From Firmicutes bacterium CAG:882 (GTDB lineage Bacteria; Bacillota; Clostridia; Lachnospirales; Lachnospiraceae): DNA of 64,000 nucleotides. Location of the stretch: positions 6,167-70,166 of the forward strand of contig FR895428.1 of assembly GCA_000435595.1 (NCBI GenBank), given 5' to 3'. The notes under the pieces are model-generated. The model was given only the letters and a program-made list of their open reading frames with translations. It was not told the origin of the DNA and did not search any database. The position numbers and the translations under genes are program-made. This document shows positions 26,313-35,150 of the stretch, one piece after another; the first letter of the stretch is position 1, and each line of letters opens with the position of its first letter.

Positions 26313-27662
26313 CTATTTTTCGACATGGACAACGACCGATGTCCCCGCCCTTTTCATTCTTTTTACCATACTCACAATGAGCGGAATCACCATAACAGCC
26401 CATACTACAGGCTCTGATACGATTATTCCCCAGTACCCTATTACCGGTGTGAGAAGCGTCGCAATCAGTACTTTTCCGGCAAGTTCAAGTCCGCTGGAAA
26501 ATATCGGGGTTATGTGATCTCCCATTCCCTGAAGGCTGTTTCTGAGGATTGTTATTGTAGGAACAAGCAGATAGAACAATGTGTCAAATTTCTGATAGAG
26601 GCATGCCGTGTCTATGACCTCCTGTATTCTCGTGTCCGTAATTGCGACAATCAGGTACGGACATATCGTATAACTTGCAAGCATGACTATCACACACCAT
26701 ATATAGGAGCATCCAAGCGAGACTTTTAAACCCGAACGAATTCTGTCATAACGTCCGGCACCGTAATTCTGACCACCATATGTTGCCATCGTGGTTCCGA
26801 GCACACTGAAAGGAAGCATATACAGATTCGTGAGCTTTCTTGTAGCTGCATGTGCCACAATCGTGTTGGTTCCAAGTGTGTTGATTGCCGTCTGAAGCGA
26901 CAATGTCCCGAATGCAACGAGGGAATTCATAAGCCCCATGGACATACCGCTTGCAAGCATCGGCTTGATGAACCTCTTCTCAGGCACAAAATCCTTTATG
27001 TTAAAATGCAGAAAAGCATACTTTTTCCATGTATATCCAAAACAAAGAACCGCTGACACCGCCTGAGAAGCAACCGTTGCAACAGCCGCACCTCTGACAC
27101 CCATGGCGAGATATTTCACGCATACTATATCGAGCACAACATTGAGCACCGCTGAAATAACAAGAAATATGAGCGGTGTGTATGCATCGCCTATCGCGCG
27201 CAGATTTCCCGCAAGCACATTGTATATAATCGAGAAGAAAAGTCCCACAATTATGACCGCGATATACTCGGTCGATGCCGCCCTGTGCTCGTCCATCACG
27301 TTCATCCAATCGAGAAGCCCTCCCATAAAAATAAGGCTTCCCGCAACAATAACCGCCGTGACGATGAGTCCCATAAGTATTGACAGTGCAAAGACCTTTC
27401 TCGACTTCTCCCTGTCACCGCTTCCGAAATGCTGTGCCGTTATGACCGCAAAGCCGTTGGCAAGACCTACGACAAAGCCTACAAGCAGGTCATTGAGTGT
27501 GCTTATGGAGCCCACCGCCGCAAGCGCATCGTTGCCAAGGTATGTTCCTACAATTCGCGTATCAGCCAAATTGTAGGCGAGATTAAAGAGATTGCCTATC
27601 AGAATCGGGAGGGCAAAATATAATATTATCTTAGCGGGTTTTCCGTGTGTTAAGTCTTTCAT
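26313..27662 (-). CDS. MATE family efflux transporter
   Basis: A 449-residue protein with about twelve membrane helices and the internal two-fold repeat of MATE proteins. The first repeat starts with KIILYFALPILIGNLFNLAYNLADTRIVG, and a TAQHFGSGD loop lies near residue 78. The second repeat carries TIVAHAATRKLTNLYMLPF near 250 and TYGGQNYGAGRYDRI near 275. It exports cationic drugs or metabolites using an Na+ or H+ gradient; the substrate cannot be read from sequence. The start ATG at 27660-27662 has only a distant GAGG, so initiation may be weak. No terminator is seen between this gene and the nrdD promoter. Confidence 0.93.
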   Translation of the reverse strand: MKDLTHGKPAKIILYFALPILIGNLFNLAYNLADTRIVGTYLGNDALAAVGSISTLNDLLVGFVVGLANGFAVITAQHFGSGDREKSRKVFALSILMGLIVTAVIVAGSLIFMGGLLDWMNVMDEHRAASTEYIAVIIVGLFFSIIYNVLAGNLRAIGDAYTPLIFLVISAVLNVVLDIVCVKYLAMGVRGAAVATVASQAVSAVLCFGYTWKKYAFLHFNIKDFVPEKRFIKPMLASGMSMGLMNSLVAFGTLSLQTAINTLGTNTIVAHAATRKLTNLYMLPFSVLGTTMATYGGQNYGAGRYDRIRSGLKVSLGCSYIWCVIVMLASYTICPYLIVAITDTRIQEVIDTACLYQKFDTLFYLLVPTITILRNSLQGMGDHITPIFSSGLELAGKVLIATLLTPVIGYWGIIVSEPVVWAVMVIPLIVSMVKRMKRAGTSVVVHVEK

Positions 27663-27708
27663 GTCAGTGATTCATACCTCTTATATTATATTAATAAATT
27701 ATCTATAC

Positions 27709-27848
27709 GGATTATGATGTCAAAACAAGCAGATTTATGATGCAAGTGTATTACATATTACATTTAAGCTTCTCCCAAAAGTCGCGCTATGCATAAATGT
27801 AATATGATATACACTTCTATATTCTTAATTGTTTTGACATCATAATCC
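27709..27848. repeat. Palindromic intergenic element A
   Basis: Within the 310-base gap between the MATE gene and the phosphohexomutase gene. A perfect 20-bp inverted repeat (27709-27728 with 27829-27848) closes a long hairpin. Inside it, AAGTGTAT (27744-27751) pairs with 27809-27816, and a perfect 13-bp stem (27754-27766 with 27794-27806) carries a 27-base loop. The loop region contains TAAGCTTCTCCCAAAAGTCGC (27765-27785), nearly identical to a segment of element B at 56298-56317. The repeat ends carry an outward-facing TTGACA on both sides; the left one could serve as a -35 for the MATE gene. No coding capacity. Confidence 0.8.
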
Positions 27849-27886
27849 TGCATGTAGGTTATATTATACTTTTTCCGTGCAATATA

Positions 27887-27917
27887 TGAGGCTGACATAT
27901 TGGACATGTCAGCCTCA
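27887..27917 (-). terminator. Probable terminator of the phosphohexomutase gene
   Basis: Perfect 12-bp stem TGAGGCTGACAT (27906-27917 paired with 27887-27898) around a 7-base loop. On the minus strand only an AT-rich ATATATTG follows, so termination may be weak. Confidence 0.55.
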
Positions 27918-27972
27918 CTGCATTACTTAATTTTTATTTGTGCGTGAATATATTTTACTCGCGGGCGAGGAT

Positions 27973-29706
27973 TTAAGCTTCACCTGTTACTACCTTCATC
28001 ACCGCATCGGAGAGTGCCGCAAGCTTCTTCTCGGCATCATCAAAGCTTGTGCCCTTTACGCCCATGTAGAACTTAACCTTAGGCTCTGTTCCCGATGGTC
28101 TTGCACAGCACCATGCACCGTCATTCAGATCGTAATAAAGCACGTTCGACTTAGGAAGACCGGTAGGCTTCTTCTCGCCTGTCTTTAAATCTACAATTAC
28201 GTCTCTGTCGTAATCTCTTGCGGAGAAAACCGTGAAGTCGCCGAACTTCTCCGGTGTATGTTCACGAAGATTGTCAAGCATCTCCTTAATCTTAGCTACG
28301 CCCTCAACACCTTTCAAAGTGATTGACTTAAGGCCTTCTCTGTAGTAGCCGTACTTCTCATATATATTTACCATCTGATCCCAGAGAGTGAGTCCCTGCT
28401 TCTTATAATAAGCTGCTGCCTCGCAGAGAGCCATAACGGCAACGATTGCATCCTTATCTCTTGCATGTGTTCCGACAAGGCATCCGTAGCTCTCCTCAAA
28501 TCCGAACATATACTGATATGTATGCTGCTGCTCGAAGAACTTAATCTGCTCTCCGATGTACTTAAAGCCTGTGAGAACCTCAATAAGCTTAAGGTTGTAC
28601 TCCTTGGCAACCGCGTCTGCCATGTTGGTGGAAACTATTGTCTTGACAAGTGCGCCGTTAGCCGGAATAAGTCCCTTAGCCTTCTTCTGTGAAAGAAGAT
28701 ACTCCGCGATAAGCATGCCGGACATATTACCTGTGAACGATACATACTCGCCTGTCTTGGAATCCTTAGCATATACGCCGAGTCTGTCCGCATCAGGGTC
28801 TGTTGCGAGAACTACATCCGCATTCTTCTCCTTGGCAAGCTTGAGCGCAAGTGTGAATGCTGCCGGATCCTCAGGGTTAGGATAGCTTACCGTAGGAAAA
28901 TTACCGTCAGGAAGCTCCTGCTCAGGTACAACATATACATTCTCAAAGCCAATTTCCTTGAGAACTCTTCTTGCAGGAATGTTACCTGTTCCGTGGAGCG
29001 GTGTGTAAACAACAGTCATTGTCTTACCCATCTCCTTTATAACGTCAGGATTAACAATCTGCTTCTTAAGCTCTGCTATATAAGCATCGTCAAGGTCGGA
29101 GCCGATTACATTGTAAAGACCTGCTGCCTTGGCTTCCTCCTTGTCCATTGTCTTAACAGTATTAAAATCCGTCACGTTGAGTACTTCAGTTATAATCTGC
29201 TTATCCTTAGGAGCGGTAATCTGTGCACCATCCTCCCAGTATACCTTATAACCATTGTATTCAGGAGGATTATGGCTCGCAGTAACCACAATACCTGCAG
29301 TACATCCAAGGTATCTTACCGCAAAAGATAACTCCGGTGTAGGTCTGAGTGATGGGAAAATATATGCCTTGATTCCGTTAGCGGCAAGGCAGAGTGCTGC
29401 CTCATCGGAAAATTCAGGAGACATTCTTCTTGAGTCAAACGCAATGGCAACGCCCTTAGCCTGCGCACCTTCCTTGATAATGAAGTTCGCAAGTCCCTGT
29501 GTAGCCCTTCTTACAGTATATACATTCATTCTGTTAGTACCGTATCCGATAACGCCTCTAAGACCACCGGTTCCGAATTCCAAATCCTTATAAAATCTGT
29601 CCTCAATCTCTTTTTCATTACCTGCAATGGACTTAAGCTCTTCTCTTACAGACTCATCAAAGTAAGGATTCTCGCACCACTGCTTGTAGGTATCCATGTA
29701 TGACAT
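27973..29706 (-). CDS. Phosphohexomutase (phosphoglucomutase/phosphomannomutase family)
   Basis: About 577 residues, the length of the long PGM/PMM subgroup. Motifs: phosphoserine loop TASHNPPEYNGYK (residues ~140-152), metal loop DPDADRLG (~300), sugar loop FGFEESYG (~395), and phosphate-binding RPSGTEPKVKFY near the C terminus. It interconverts hexose 1- and 6-phosphates and would supply glucose 1-phosphate for the dTDP-sugar enzyme RmlA encoded further upstream. It is not GlmM, which is shorter. The start ATG at 29704-29706 has AAGGAG seven bases upstream; an in-frame extension to 29805 overlaps the promoter region and is rejected. Its own promoter lies at 29818-29846. Confidence 0.94.
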   Translation of the reverse strand: MSYMDTYKQWCENPYFDESVREELKSIAGNEKEIEDRFYKDLEFGTGGLRGVIGYGTNRMNVYTVRRATQGLANFIIKEGAQAKGVAIAFDSRRMSPEFSDEAALCLAANGIKAYIFPSLRPTPELSFAVRYLGCTAGIVVTASHNPPEYNGYKVYWEDGAQITAPKDKQIITEVLNVTDFNTVKTMDKEEAKAAGLYNVIGSDLDDAYIAELKKQIVNPDVIKEMGKTMTVVYTPLHGTGNIPARRVLKEIGFENVYVVPEQELPDGNFPTVSYPNPEDPAAFTLALKLAKEKNADVVLATDPDADRLGVYAKDSKTGEYVSFTGNMSGMLIAEYLLSQKKAKGLIPANGALVKTIVSTNMADAVAKEYNLKLIEVLTGFKYIGEQIKFFEQQHTYQYMFGFEESYGCLVGTHARDKDAIVAVMALCEAAAYYKKQGLTLWDQMVNIYEKYGYYREGLKSITLKGVEGVAKIKEMLDNLREHTPEKFGDFTVFSARDYDRDVIVDLKTGEKKPTGLPKSNVLYYDLNDGAWCCARPSGTEPKVKFYMGVKGTSFDDAEKKLAALSDAVMKVVTGEA

Positions 29707-29794
29707 GCTATCTCCTTCCTGCACCCCCAATAGATGCATACGAAACATTTCCGTGAGTATGCCTGCCGTATTCCCAAGCCTCGCAGAGACAGAA

Positions 29795-29846
29795 TAAGCG
29801 CCCACGGATTGTGTTTATTTTAACATATCCGCGGACGCTTATCAAG
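29795..29846 (-). promoter_or_regulatory. Phosphohexomutase promoter inside a long inverted repeat
   Basis: Minus strand: TTGATA at 29841-29846, a 17-base spacer, TAAAAT at 29818-29823. A 16-bp inverted repeat with two mismatches (29828-29843 and 29795-29810) brackets the -10, one arm in the spacer and one at the predicted transcript start. It may be an operator or, read from upstream, a terminator-like hairpin. Confidence 0.6.
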
Positions 29847-29892
29847 ACATATAGCACGATATTTCATGCCTTGTCTGCTCCAACAGCCGTCT

Positions 29893-30783
29893 TTATCCCC
29901 AATCAGCCGGATGTCCAACCAGATAATCGAACGTAATATTCCCTTCAGGGCAATAATGATTTAACTCTTCATCATACTCTAACGGTATATTCATATTTAC
30001 ATACACATTATCCTTTCCGCTCGAAGCAAGCCTGAACCATATATCATACGACACAGCATATCCCTCATCATTTTCTAATACAATGGTATCTATCCGAACA
30101 ACATCCATATCCTCTGTTTCTGATAATTCTATATCTGAGCTGCTGATTTCAAACCGGTATGTGAGTTTTTTGCCATCAAGCATCGTAAACTCCGCAGTGA
30201 TTATCAGATTATCGTTATCTTTCTCTACAGATGTCACTTTATAGACTTTAAGCAGCTTATTTATTTCCACAATGGAATATGAATCAGTTATAACAGCAAA
30301 TGGTTCTATTTCTATGACATTTTCGTGCGAAGTTCCTGTAATATATTCACCGATATACAGTTCATCTTTGCCATCTTTATTTATATCAGCAAATTTGATT
30401 GTAACATTATTTTCATGCGGAAAGCCTAGCGTCATTGGAACGCTCACCATACTTTCCCCATGGAAAACATCATACATATTGTTATTCGCATCCCTTACTA
30501 TCAACAGATCATATGCATCACTATACAGTGCTTTTTTCCATTTTTCATCCATCTTCACAGCGGCAGGCTGGAATCCTGTATACAGACTCTTTGCAATATC
30601 AATACTGCCATCAGTCCATTTAGCGGGTTTTTCGCCCAAATCAAGTTCATAAATATCTTTTACCGTCAACCCGGCGGAACTTTCCTGTACATCATGTGTA
30701 TTATTTTTTTGACAGCTGACCATATAAAGCATCAACATAAGAATACTGCCCGCAAGACACATTTTTTTTAAGAAACCATGCAT
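29893..30783 (-). CDS. Lipoprotein of unknown function
   Basis: A 296-residue protein. The signal peptide ends in a lipobox (LMLYMVSC, Cys near residue 24), so it should be a lipid-anchored surface protein. The mature part has no family I recognise. It contains a segment (FADINKDGKDELYIGEY, residues ~130-150) resembling a DxDxDG calcium-binding or FG-GAP/VCBS-like loop, which is common in surface proteins. It is 19 bases downstream of a glycosyltransferase gene and is the last gene of the polysaccharide locus. A role in surface glycan metabolism is only an inference from position. Confidence 0.75.
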   Translation of the reverse strand: MHGFLKKMCLAGSILMLMLYMVSCQKNNTHDVQESSAGLTVKDIYELDLGEKPAKWTDGSIDIAKSLYTGFQPAAVKMDEKWKKALYSDAYDLLIVRDANNNMYDVFHGESMVSVPMTLGFPHENNVTIKFADINKDGKDELYIGEYITGTSHENVIEIEPFAVITDSYSIVEINKLLKVYKVTSVEKDNDNLIITAEFTMLDGKKLTYRFEISSSDIELSETEDMDVVRIDTIVLENDEGYAVSYDIWFRLASSGKDNVYVNMNIPLEYDEELNHYCPEGNITFDYLVGHPADWG

Positions 30784-30802
30784 ATTTAACTGCTCCCTCC
30801 CG

Positions 30803-31807
30803 TCATTTGCTATTTTTCAAATTTAAAGAACTACTGAAATTAATTCTCTTTATCATTCCCCTGAAAAGCCACATCTGAAGCTTAAGGTATTCCGCAATAC
30901 CGGGATGACTGCTGTTGTTTTTATCGTTCACATCAGACATTTTCTCCATCCCTGGCATTTTCCCGGACAGTCCTGCTCTGATACCCTTAAGATATGCTTT
31001 TACAAGACCTTTTTTTGTAAAATACACCGTCTTTATGATGATTCCCGCCGTGATAAACGGTATGTTGAGTACAAGCTGCCAGACAGGCATATTCTTTCTG
31101 AACATCCACATGCTGTTGCGTGCCGACAGCTCGACCTTGAAGGCATTGTGTCTTGAGCCACTTGAAGCACTTCCGAGGTGATAGACCTTCGCGTATGGAT
31201 TGTAGAGGTTCCTGTAACCTGCAAGGCGCGCCCTGTAACCCACATCCATATCTTCAAGATAGGCAAAGAAGCTCTCATCGAACATTCCAATCTCGTCAAG
31301 CACTTTTTTTCTGTATATTGCCGCTCCTGCACAGGCTGAGAACACCTCATGCGGCACCATGCAGCCCGAAACCGGCTTATCCCTGTCCGGTGCGAAGCCC
31401 CAGCCAAGTGCGGCAAGCTCATCCCCCGCGTCATCCACGAGCTCACGGTTCCCGTTCTGTATCATGAGAGCCGAGCAGGAGAACACATCCGGCTTGCCCT
31501 TAATCATCTTATACTGATTTTTGACAAAATTAGGGAACACGATTGTATCATTATTGAGAAGCAACACATACTCGCCCTCAGCCGCCTCGATTCCACGATT
31601 GACAGCGAATGCAAAGCCTGTGTTACCGCCAAGCTCAACCACCCTTATTTCAGGATAGAGCTTCTTCGCTGTCCCGACACTGTTATCGGTCGAGCCGTTG
31701 TCAACCATGATTACTTCCATATCTTCAAAGGTCTGCCTCTTAAGTGACTCAAGACAATCCTTCAAAAATTTTTCCCCATTATAATTAGGAATAACTACGC
31801 TGACCAT
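30803..31807 (-). CDS. Glycosyltransferase family 2 (rhamnosyltransferase-like)
   Basis: A 334-residue GT-A enzyme. It starts with MVSVVIPNYNGEKFLKDCLE, has EVIMVDNGSTDNSV and the metal-binding LLLNNDT (DxD-like NDT) near residue 85. It continues with GAAIYRKKVLDEIGMFDESF and EDMDVGYRARLAGYR (~175-205), as in WbbL/RfbF-type rhamnosyltransferases. A hydrophobic segment near 245-265 may associate with the membrane. It probably adds one sugar, plausibly rhamnose, to the polysaccharide. The start ATG at 31805-31807 has AAGGAG upstream. A 312-base structured gap (element C) separates it from the upstream gene, and a possible promoter lies at 31850-31879. Confidence 0.92.
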   Translation of the reverse strand: MVSVVIPNYNGEKFLKDCLESLKRQTFEDMEVIMVDNGSTDNSVGTAKKLYPEIRVVELGGNTGFAFAVNRGIEAAEGEYVLLLNNDTIVFPNFVKNQYKMIKGKPDVFSCSALMIQNGNRELVDDAGDELAALGWGFAPDRDKPVSGCMVPHEVFSACAGAAIYRKKVLDEIGMFDESFFAYLEDMDVGYRARLAGYRNLYNPYAKVYHLGSASSGSRHNAFKVELSARNSMWMFRKNMPVWQLVLNIPFITAGIIIKTVYFTKKGLVKAYLKGIRAGLSGKMPGMEKMSDVNDKNNSSHPGIAEYLKLQMWLFRGMIKRINFSSSLNLKNSK

Positions 31808-31840
31808 CCAATCTCCTTTCTGCCTCCATATCTCTTAAGT

Positions 31841-32040
31841 AATTGCGAAATTATATATTTGAAAGCGAATGTTGTACAAATTTAACAATTCACCGCAGGC
31901 ACGCTTTCGCTACATTACATCACGTAGCGGTGCATAGACAGCCAAAATACGGCTGTCAAACACCGACGGCTGTAAAGTACCTGCTTGCGAATTTGTTAAA
32001 TTTGCACAACTGTTTATCTTTAAAATAGCGTTTCGCAATT
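31841..32040. repeat. Palindromic, multi-hairpin intergenic element C
   Basis: Fills most of the 312-base gap between two glycosyltransferase genes. The outer stem AATTGCGAAA pairs 31841-31850 with 32031-32040. A second long stem pairs 31871-31891 with 31989-32010 (one mismatch, one bulge). Inside are GCAGG/CCTGC (31895-31899 with 31980-31984) and two local hairpins: CGCTAC/GTAGCG (31908-31929) and GACAGCC/GGCTGTC (31937-31957). The branched layout suggests a structured RNA or a miniature mobile element. It does not share the TAAGCTTCTCCCAAA motif of the other two palindromes. No coding capacity. Confidence 0.7.
31850..31879 (-). promoter_or_regulatory. Possible promoter of the terminal glycosyltransferase-lipoprotein genes
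   Basis: Minus strand: TTGTAC at 31874-31879, an 18-base spacer, TATAAT at 31850-31855, inside the palindromic element and ~45 bases before the start codon. Confidence 0.45.
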
Positions 32041-32119
32041 GCCTATTATATATCTTCTTAGACACTTTTAATTCTTAGCTACGCGATTTCCTATCTATGT
32101 CAGTATCTCTCCGTCCGTG

Positions 32120-33634
32120 CTACCTGTAGAGCTCAACCCCCGGCTCATACACATAGACGGCATCCTCACCGGATACCCACTTCTCCGCGATAAGCCTCAT
32201 ATACTCTTCGCGCCTTAAAAGCACCGCATTCTTCGGCACCGTCCTTACATTGCACTGCAGAATATTTCTGTTAAAATTGCCCTTGTACCACTCAGGCTTT
32301 CCCGCGCTCGTGCGCTGTCTGCCGAAGGCATCGATATAATCATCGCCCGAGTACACAATAAAAGTTCTGTTGACCGCCTCGCAGAGCGGAAATGCCTGCT
32401 TTACGAGAAGCTTTGCCGCAACCGCATCGGCATTTTCATTCTCCGCACATGCAATGAGCTTAAATAGCCATTTTTTATCCGACATCTTTGTCCCACCGTT
32501 AAGCACGCAGATGTAATCACATTCGCAACCCTCAAGCCTGTCCGCATCCGGCTCGCCCATCGCACACAGCTTTAAATTATCGTATAAGGTATTGTTGCGT
32601 ATATATCTAAAATAATTTTGTGCTTTTTCACTGTTCCGCACGCCTGTCACGACAATCTGTACACCGGGAAGTCCGCCATCGGCGTTATCATCCGCATTGC
32701 CCTCCTCGTAATCCACCCTGTAAAAGCCCAAATCATCGAGCATCTTCACGCTGCCGCTCTTCCCGACACGCTCAAGATGTGCCTCTATTGCCTTTTTTCC
32801 TGCTTCATAGGCATACATTTTTGACAGCGGATTGGATGAGGTGGAGCTCTCATGTGTTCTCCAGTGATAGAGTATACGCTTCACATGTGATACCTTTTCT
32901 GCTTTTTCCGTGCACTTGAGAATAAAATCATAGTCCTGTGCCCCGTCATATTCACTGTCGAAGCCTCCGACTTCCCTTGCAAGCTCGGTCTTTGCTGCAA
33001 AGAGGTGGCAGATATAATTATTGCTCTGCAATAGAACAGGATTATAGTCAGGCTTGATGTGCGGACAGAAAAACTTCTGCCCATCGCCGTCCATCTTATC
33101 CTCATCCGAATACAGGCAATCGGCCTCCTCGGCATTAATCATCTCTACAATGTGATACAGTGCATCGGGTGACAGGGTGTCGTCATTATCAAGGAGAGCA
33201 ATGTATTCTCCCCGCGCCATCTTAAGTGCCTCATTCGTGTTACCTGCTATACCCGCGTTGTCAATTTCCTTATAGCATACGCGCTCATCTCCGTCAACAA
33301 GCTCCTCGACAAGCCCTCGAAGCTTATTTGTGCCCGCATCCACAAGGCAGAGCTGCCAGTGAAAATATGTCTGGTTGAGCACTGAAAGCAGCATCTCCTT
33401 AAAATACGTACGCGGTGGATTATACACTGGTACCAGAATACTTATGAGCGGCATTTTCTCAAAATGCCTGCTCCTCTGGTAGAACAGCTCCTCCTCCCCC
33501 GGAACAAGCTGTGTATATCCTGTCCCATAATCGTCCCTGTCCATAAGTTTTCCAATGGCTTTCTTTGCAAGTTTCTCAGGTCCATAATGCTTCATGTACG
33601 CTGCTGCCTTTTTTATCTTATAATTGATATCCAT
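32120..33634 (-). CDS. Glycosyltransferase family 2 (two-part, resembles first GT domain of the large paralogue)
   Basis: A 504-residue protein. Residues ~62-300 form a GT-A domain: PLISILVPVYNPPRTYFKEM, WQLCLVDAGTN, YIALLDNDDTLSPDALY, DEDKMDGDGQKFFCPHIKPD, and an ILYHWRTHESSTS end motif. This matches the first GT domain of the 825-residue enzyme encoded at 36898-39375 in order and motifs. The C-terminal ~190 residues hold a second, degenerate-looking unit that lacks a clear DxD. The N terminus (~1-60) is basic and helical. The start ATG at 33632-33634 has GGGAG five bases upstream. It likely extends the exported polysaccharide; sugar specificity is unknown. Confidence 0.88.
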   Translation of the reverse strand: MDINYKIKKAAAYMKHYGPEKLAKKAIGKLMDRDDYGTGYTQLVPGEEELFYQRSRHFEKMPLISILVPVYNPPRTYFKEMLLSVLNQTYFHWQLCLVDAGTNKLRGLVEELVDGDERVCYKEIDNAGIAGNTNEALKMARGEYIALLDNDDTLSPDALYHIVEMINAEEADCLYSDEDKMDGDGQKFFCPHIKPDYNPVLLQSNNYICHLFAAKTELAREVGGFDSEYDGAQDYDFILKCTEKAEKVSHVKRILYHWRTHESSTSSNPLSKMYAYEAGKKAIEAHLERVGKSGSVKMLDDLGFYRVDYEEGNADDNADGGLPGVQIVVTGVRNSEKAQNYFRYIRNNTLYDNLKLCAMGEPDADRLEGCECDYICVLNGGTKMSDKKWLFKLIACAENENADAVAAKLLVKQAFPLCEAVNRTFIVYSGDDYIDAFGRQRTSAGKPEWYKGNFNRNILQCNVRTVPKNAVLLRREEYMRLIAEKWVSGEDAVYVYEPGVELYR

Positions 33635-33677
33635 TTTTACTCCCGCCTTTCACAATGATTTCCCCTATTATGCATCT

Positions 33678-35114
33678 TCACAATCTTATATCCCACGGTC
33701 TATCCTTGGAAAGATTAGGATTGTAATACATATCTCCGTCGTCGATATATGCCTGCCATCTTTCACGGAACATTTCAGATTCTCTTAGAAATCTCTCATG
33801 TTTCTCCCCTTTATTGTCATATCCCCTTGACTTAGATTCAAAGTGATACAGCATCGCATCAGGCACATAGACATTGAGAAGTCCTCTCTGCCTGAGCCTT
33901 AAGCAGAAATCCACATCATTGTATGCAACCGCGAGCTCCTCATCAAGACCGCCAAGCTCCTCGTAGAGTGCTCTCTTTACCATAAGGCATGCGCCCGTCA
34001 CCGCCGAATAGTTCTGCACATGATGTATGCTGTCTCTGTAGCCTCTCTCGATTATCGACACACCTGCATTAGGATGAACTGCCGTCCTGTCAGGTCCTAT
34101 TCCGACTATCACACCTGCATGCTGGATTGTCTTATCACCGTACAGCAGGCATGCCCCTACCGCTCCCGTATTCTCACGCACTGCATACGCTGCCATTCTT
34201 CCGATTGAATCCGGCTCGATTATCTTCGTGTCGTTGTTGAGAAGCAGCAGCAGCTCTCCCTTCGCTTGTGCGGCACCGTAATTGTTGATTGCCGAATAGT
34301 TAAAGCTGCCGTCCCATCCCATAACACGAATTAACTGCGGATAATTTTCCTCAAGTTCTCTATAATAAGCAAATATCTCATCCGATTTGCTGTTATTTTC
34401 CACTATTATAATCTCTATATTCCTGTAGCTGTTAATCTCTAACAATGAGTCAATGCAGCACTTCAAATCATCTCTATGTTCATAATTAGGTATTATGATA
34501 GATACGAGCGGCTGAATATTTTTTTCATCAGCCAAATGTAAACTCTTCCCGTCGCAGTTGTTATCAGCTATATTATTCTCTGCGAAATAATCAGTTTTAT
34601 CATTGTATGTCTCTTTCCGGCTCATATCCTCAAAAAGTGCCCTGCTTATATGGCATATCTCGTCAGCCCTGCATTTATCGCATATATATCTGTTAAAGCT
34701 CCACAGATTGTCTTCCCCCGCAAGCTCAAGTGCCTTCCCATCAAGCACATCCTCCCTCACAGCCACACAGCTGCCGATATAATTGTGCGATGCAAGATTG
34801 TCCGGGGCGAAATCAGGCTTATACAGAAGCTTTCCATCCCGAAGCTCATCCATATATACGAGCGCAGGACTTTTTCCGTCAACAGCCCTGGATAATTCAC
34901 ACATCATGTCACAGTGCAGCTTCACACCGTCCGATTGTATTATACGATACCCGTATACATGGGTGTTTTCCTTCTGTTCCTGCGAAAAAAGGCTCCGCTT
35001 ATAAAAGCTTTTCTGAGCCTTTTTTGCCGAGCCCTCCCTCAAATCACGCAGGGCAGTCTTGACTGCCGGCTTAAAACCGCTGTTTTTATATACCTTCATC
35101 ACATGAACAAGCAT
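33678..35114 (-). CDS. Glycosyltransferase family 2 (resembles second GT domain of the large paralogue)
   Basis: About 478 residues. The first ~190 residues lack catalytic motifs and look like a remnant or accessory domain (note CDKCRADEICHISRALFEDM). Residues ~195-450 are a GT-A domain: PLVSIIIPNYEHRDDLKCCI, IEIIIVENNSKSDEIF, WDGSFNYSAINNYGAAQAKG, LLLLNNDTKIIEPDSI, TIQHAGVIVGIG, and AYNDVDFCLRLRQRG. These match the second domain of the 825-residue enzyme. The C terminus shares YIDDGDMYYNPNLSKDRPWD with that enzyme. The start is set at the ATG at 35112-35114 with GGAGG upstream; the TTG seven codons earlier lacks a ribosome site. Confidence 0.88.
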   Translation of the reverse strand: MLVHVMKVYKNSGFKPAVKTALRDLREGSAKKAQKSFYKRSLFSQEQKENTHVYGYRIIQSDGVKLHCDMMCELSRAVDGKSPALVYMDELRDGKLLYKPDFAPDNLASHNYIGSCVAVREDVLDGKALELAGEDNLWSFNRYICDKCRADEICHISRALFEDMSRKETYNDKTDYFAENNIADNNCDGKSLHLADEKNIQPLVSIIIPNYEHRDDLKCCIDSLLEINSYRNIEIIIVENNSKSDEIFAYYRELEENYPQLIRVMGWDGSFNYSAINNYGAAQAKGELLLLLNNDTKIIEPDSIGRMAAYAVRENTGAVGACLLYGDKTIQHAGVIVGIGPDRTAVHPNAGVSIIERGYRDSIHHVQNYSAVTGACLMVKRALYEELGGLDEELAVAYNDVDFCLRLRQRGLLNVYVPDAMLYHFESKSRGYDNKGEKHERFLRESEMFRERWQAYIDDGDMYYNPNLSKDRPWDIRL

Positions 35115-35150
35115 GCCCCGCTTCCTCCGTCTCAAAACATAAATTATCCG

